A stretch of DNA of 6,605 nucleotides from positions 1-6,605 of the forward strand of contig WFYM01000035.1 in assembly GCA_015490115.1 (NCBI GenBank). The letters run 5' to 3'. The position numbers were made by a program, and so were the translations under genes. This DNA is from Aquificaceae bacterium (GTDB lineage: Bacteria; Aquificota; Aquificia; Aquificales; Aquificaceae). Positions 5,814 through 6,605 of this stretch are shown piece after piece (the stretch's first letter is position 1; each line of letters opens with the position of its first letter). The notes beneath the pieces are model-generated. The model made no database searches. It was given only the letters and a program-made list of their open reading frames with translations, and was not told the DNA's origin.

Positions 5814-6529
5814 AAAACTACCTCCTCAGGCTCTCCTTTATAGGGACGAGATACTCAGGGTGGCAGATCCAACCCGGTGTCCCCACCGTTCAAGGTGAGC
5901 TTACGAAGGTCCTCGAAGAGGTCTTAGGGGAGAGGGTGAAGGTCGTCGGCTGTTGCAGGACGGACGCGGGCGTCCACGCAAAGGACTACGTGGCTAACTT
6001 CAAAAGCTCGAAGGATTTCGAAGAGGAGAAGCTCCTCAAAGCCCTGAACTCACTGCTTCCAAAGGACATAGGTGTTTCCGAGGTGAGGGAGGTTCCCGAA
6101 GACTTCAACGCGAGGTTCTCGGTAAAGGGAAAGGAATACGTCTACAGGATTTGGACAGCTCCTTGGAGGGACCCCTTCCTCTACCCCTTTTCCCTTCACA
6201 TACCGGGAGGTTTGGAGGTCAAAGCTGTCGAAGAAGCTATGGATGTGATCAGGGGGAAGCACGACTTTTCGGGCTTTGCGAAGTTGGAAGATGAGAAGAA
6301 CACGGTCATAGAACTCGAAGCGGAGCTTGAGGTGAGGGGTCACCTCATAGAGCTGAGGTTCAGGGCTACCCACTTTCTGAGGCATATGGTAAGGAGGCTC
6401 TCGGGCGCCCTCATCTGGGTCGGAAGGGGAAAGATGGACCCGAAAGAACTCGAAAAGTTCCTCTCGGGAGAGAGTTTCCCCTACACGGCTCCCCCTCAGG
6501 GTCTCACCTTGGAGAGGGTCTTCCTTTAG
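5810..6529 (+). CDS. truA: tRNA pseudouridine(38-40) synthase
   Basis: TruA converts uridines 38-40 of the tRNA anticodon arm to pseudouridine. The protein has 239 residues, at the short end of the bacterial range. Motifs: FIGTRYSGWQIQPGVPTVQGE (10-30), the catalytic-Asp motif CRTDAGVHA (49-57) with D52, FNARFSVKGKEYVYRIW (99-115) with Y110 matching the conserved active-site tyrosine, HDFSGFAK (151-158), FLRHMVRRLSGALIWVGRGK (189-208) and APPQGLTLERV (227-237). The residue before the catalytic RTDAG is Cys (C49), where Gly is usual. The ATG overlaps the dapF stop; no separate Shine-Dalgarno sequence is seen, so translation probably depends on coupling to dapF. It shares no pathway with dapF. 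Its stop overlaps a convergent minus-strand gene by 4 bp. Confidence 0.96.
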   Translation: MKNYLLRLSFIGTRYSGWQIQPGVPTVQGELTKVLEEVLGERVKVVGCCRTDAGVHAKDYVANFKSSKDFEEEKLLKALNSLLPKDIGVSEVREVPEDFNARFSVKGKEYVYRIWTAPWRDPFLYPFSLHIPGGLEVKAVEEAMDVIRGKHDFSGFAKLEDEKNTVIELEAELEVRGHLIELRFRATHFLRHMVRRLSGALIWVGRGKMDPKELEKFLSGESFPYTAPPQGLTLERVFL

Positions 6530-6605
6530 TCCTCACCTACCCTGACGGGTTCCTCTTCCTTCTCCTCCTCCTTCTTTTCGAAGTCGGAGGGCTTGATTTC
6601 CTCTA
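6526..6605 (-). CDS. 3' end of an unidentified minus-strand gene with a highly charged C-terminal tail
   Basis: On the minus strand a frame is open from the right window edge to TAA at 6528-6526, giving 25 residues. The tail has 12 acidic and 5 basic residues. It begins EEIKPSDFEKK and ends EEEPVRVGED. Coding on this strand is supported by purine-rich GAG/GAA/AAG codons like those of the other genes, and by a stop lying snugly against the truA stop (4-bp convergent overlap). Such tails are low-complexity and common at protein C-termini, so I cannot name the product. It could also be chance, since 25 codons is short. Confidence 0.55.
   Translation of the reverse strand, partial: EEIKPSDFEKKEEEKEEEPVRVGED

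Noticed and set aside
6050..6385. 111-codon minus-strand frame inside truA
   Set aside because: It lies wholly within truA, whose frame is conserved, and has the composition of an antisense shadow.

Overview
The window looks like chromosomal DNA from a thermophilic, Aquifex-like bacterium (Aquificota). The reasons are inferential. The selenocysteine (Sec) proteins closely resemble what I remember of the Aquifex aeolicus proteins: SelA is 452 residues with the N-terminal PQISKVVE block, SelB is about 580 residues, and SelD has Sec at residue 13. The proteins are rich in E, K and R. Genes are packed with overlaps or almost no spacing, and genes of unrelated pathways share apparent operons. The DNA is visibly richer in G+C than A. 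aeolicus, so this is probably a relative and not that species. No mobile element, CRISPR array, tRNA or rRNA gene is visible.

Region 1 (1-1484, minus strand): selA is followed after 10 bp by the start of selD, which runs off the left edge. The selD frame is interrupted at codon 13 by TGA, exactly where SelD has its catalytic Cys/Sec. A hairpin with a GGU apical loop follows at the distance expected of a bacterial SECIS element. SelD, the enzyme that makes selenophosphate for Sec synthesis, therefore appears to be a selenoprotein itself.

Region 2 (1500-3865, plus strand): selB starts 15 bp from the selA start, in the opposite direction, and runs into hisG with a 4-base ATGA overlap. Together selA, selD and selB supply three of the four parts of bacterial Sec decoding: Sec-tRNA synthesis, selenophosphate supply and the dedicated elongation factor. 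Only selC (tRNA-Sec) is missing from the window. HisG begins histidine synthesis and has no evident link to Sec.

Region 3 (3828-6605): carA (minus) converges on hisG, and their 3' ends overlap by 38 bp. carA and dapF (plus) diverge with only 27 bp between start codons. dapF overlaps truA by ATGA. truA overlaps by 4 bp the 3' end of an unidentified minus-strand gene that leaves the window on the right.

Both divergent gaps are AT-rich, carry -10-like hexamers and lack clear Shine-Dalgarno sequences. Promoter elements must therefore lie partly inside coding sequence, and transcripts may be leaderless or nearly so. There is no gene-free stretch over 300 bases; the longest gap between genes is 27 bp.
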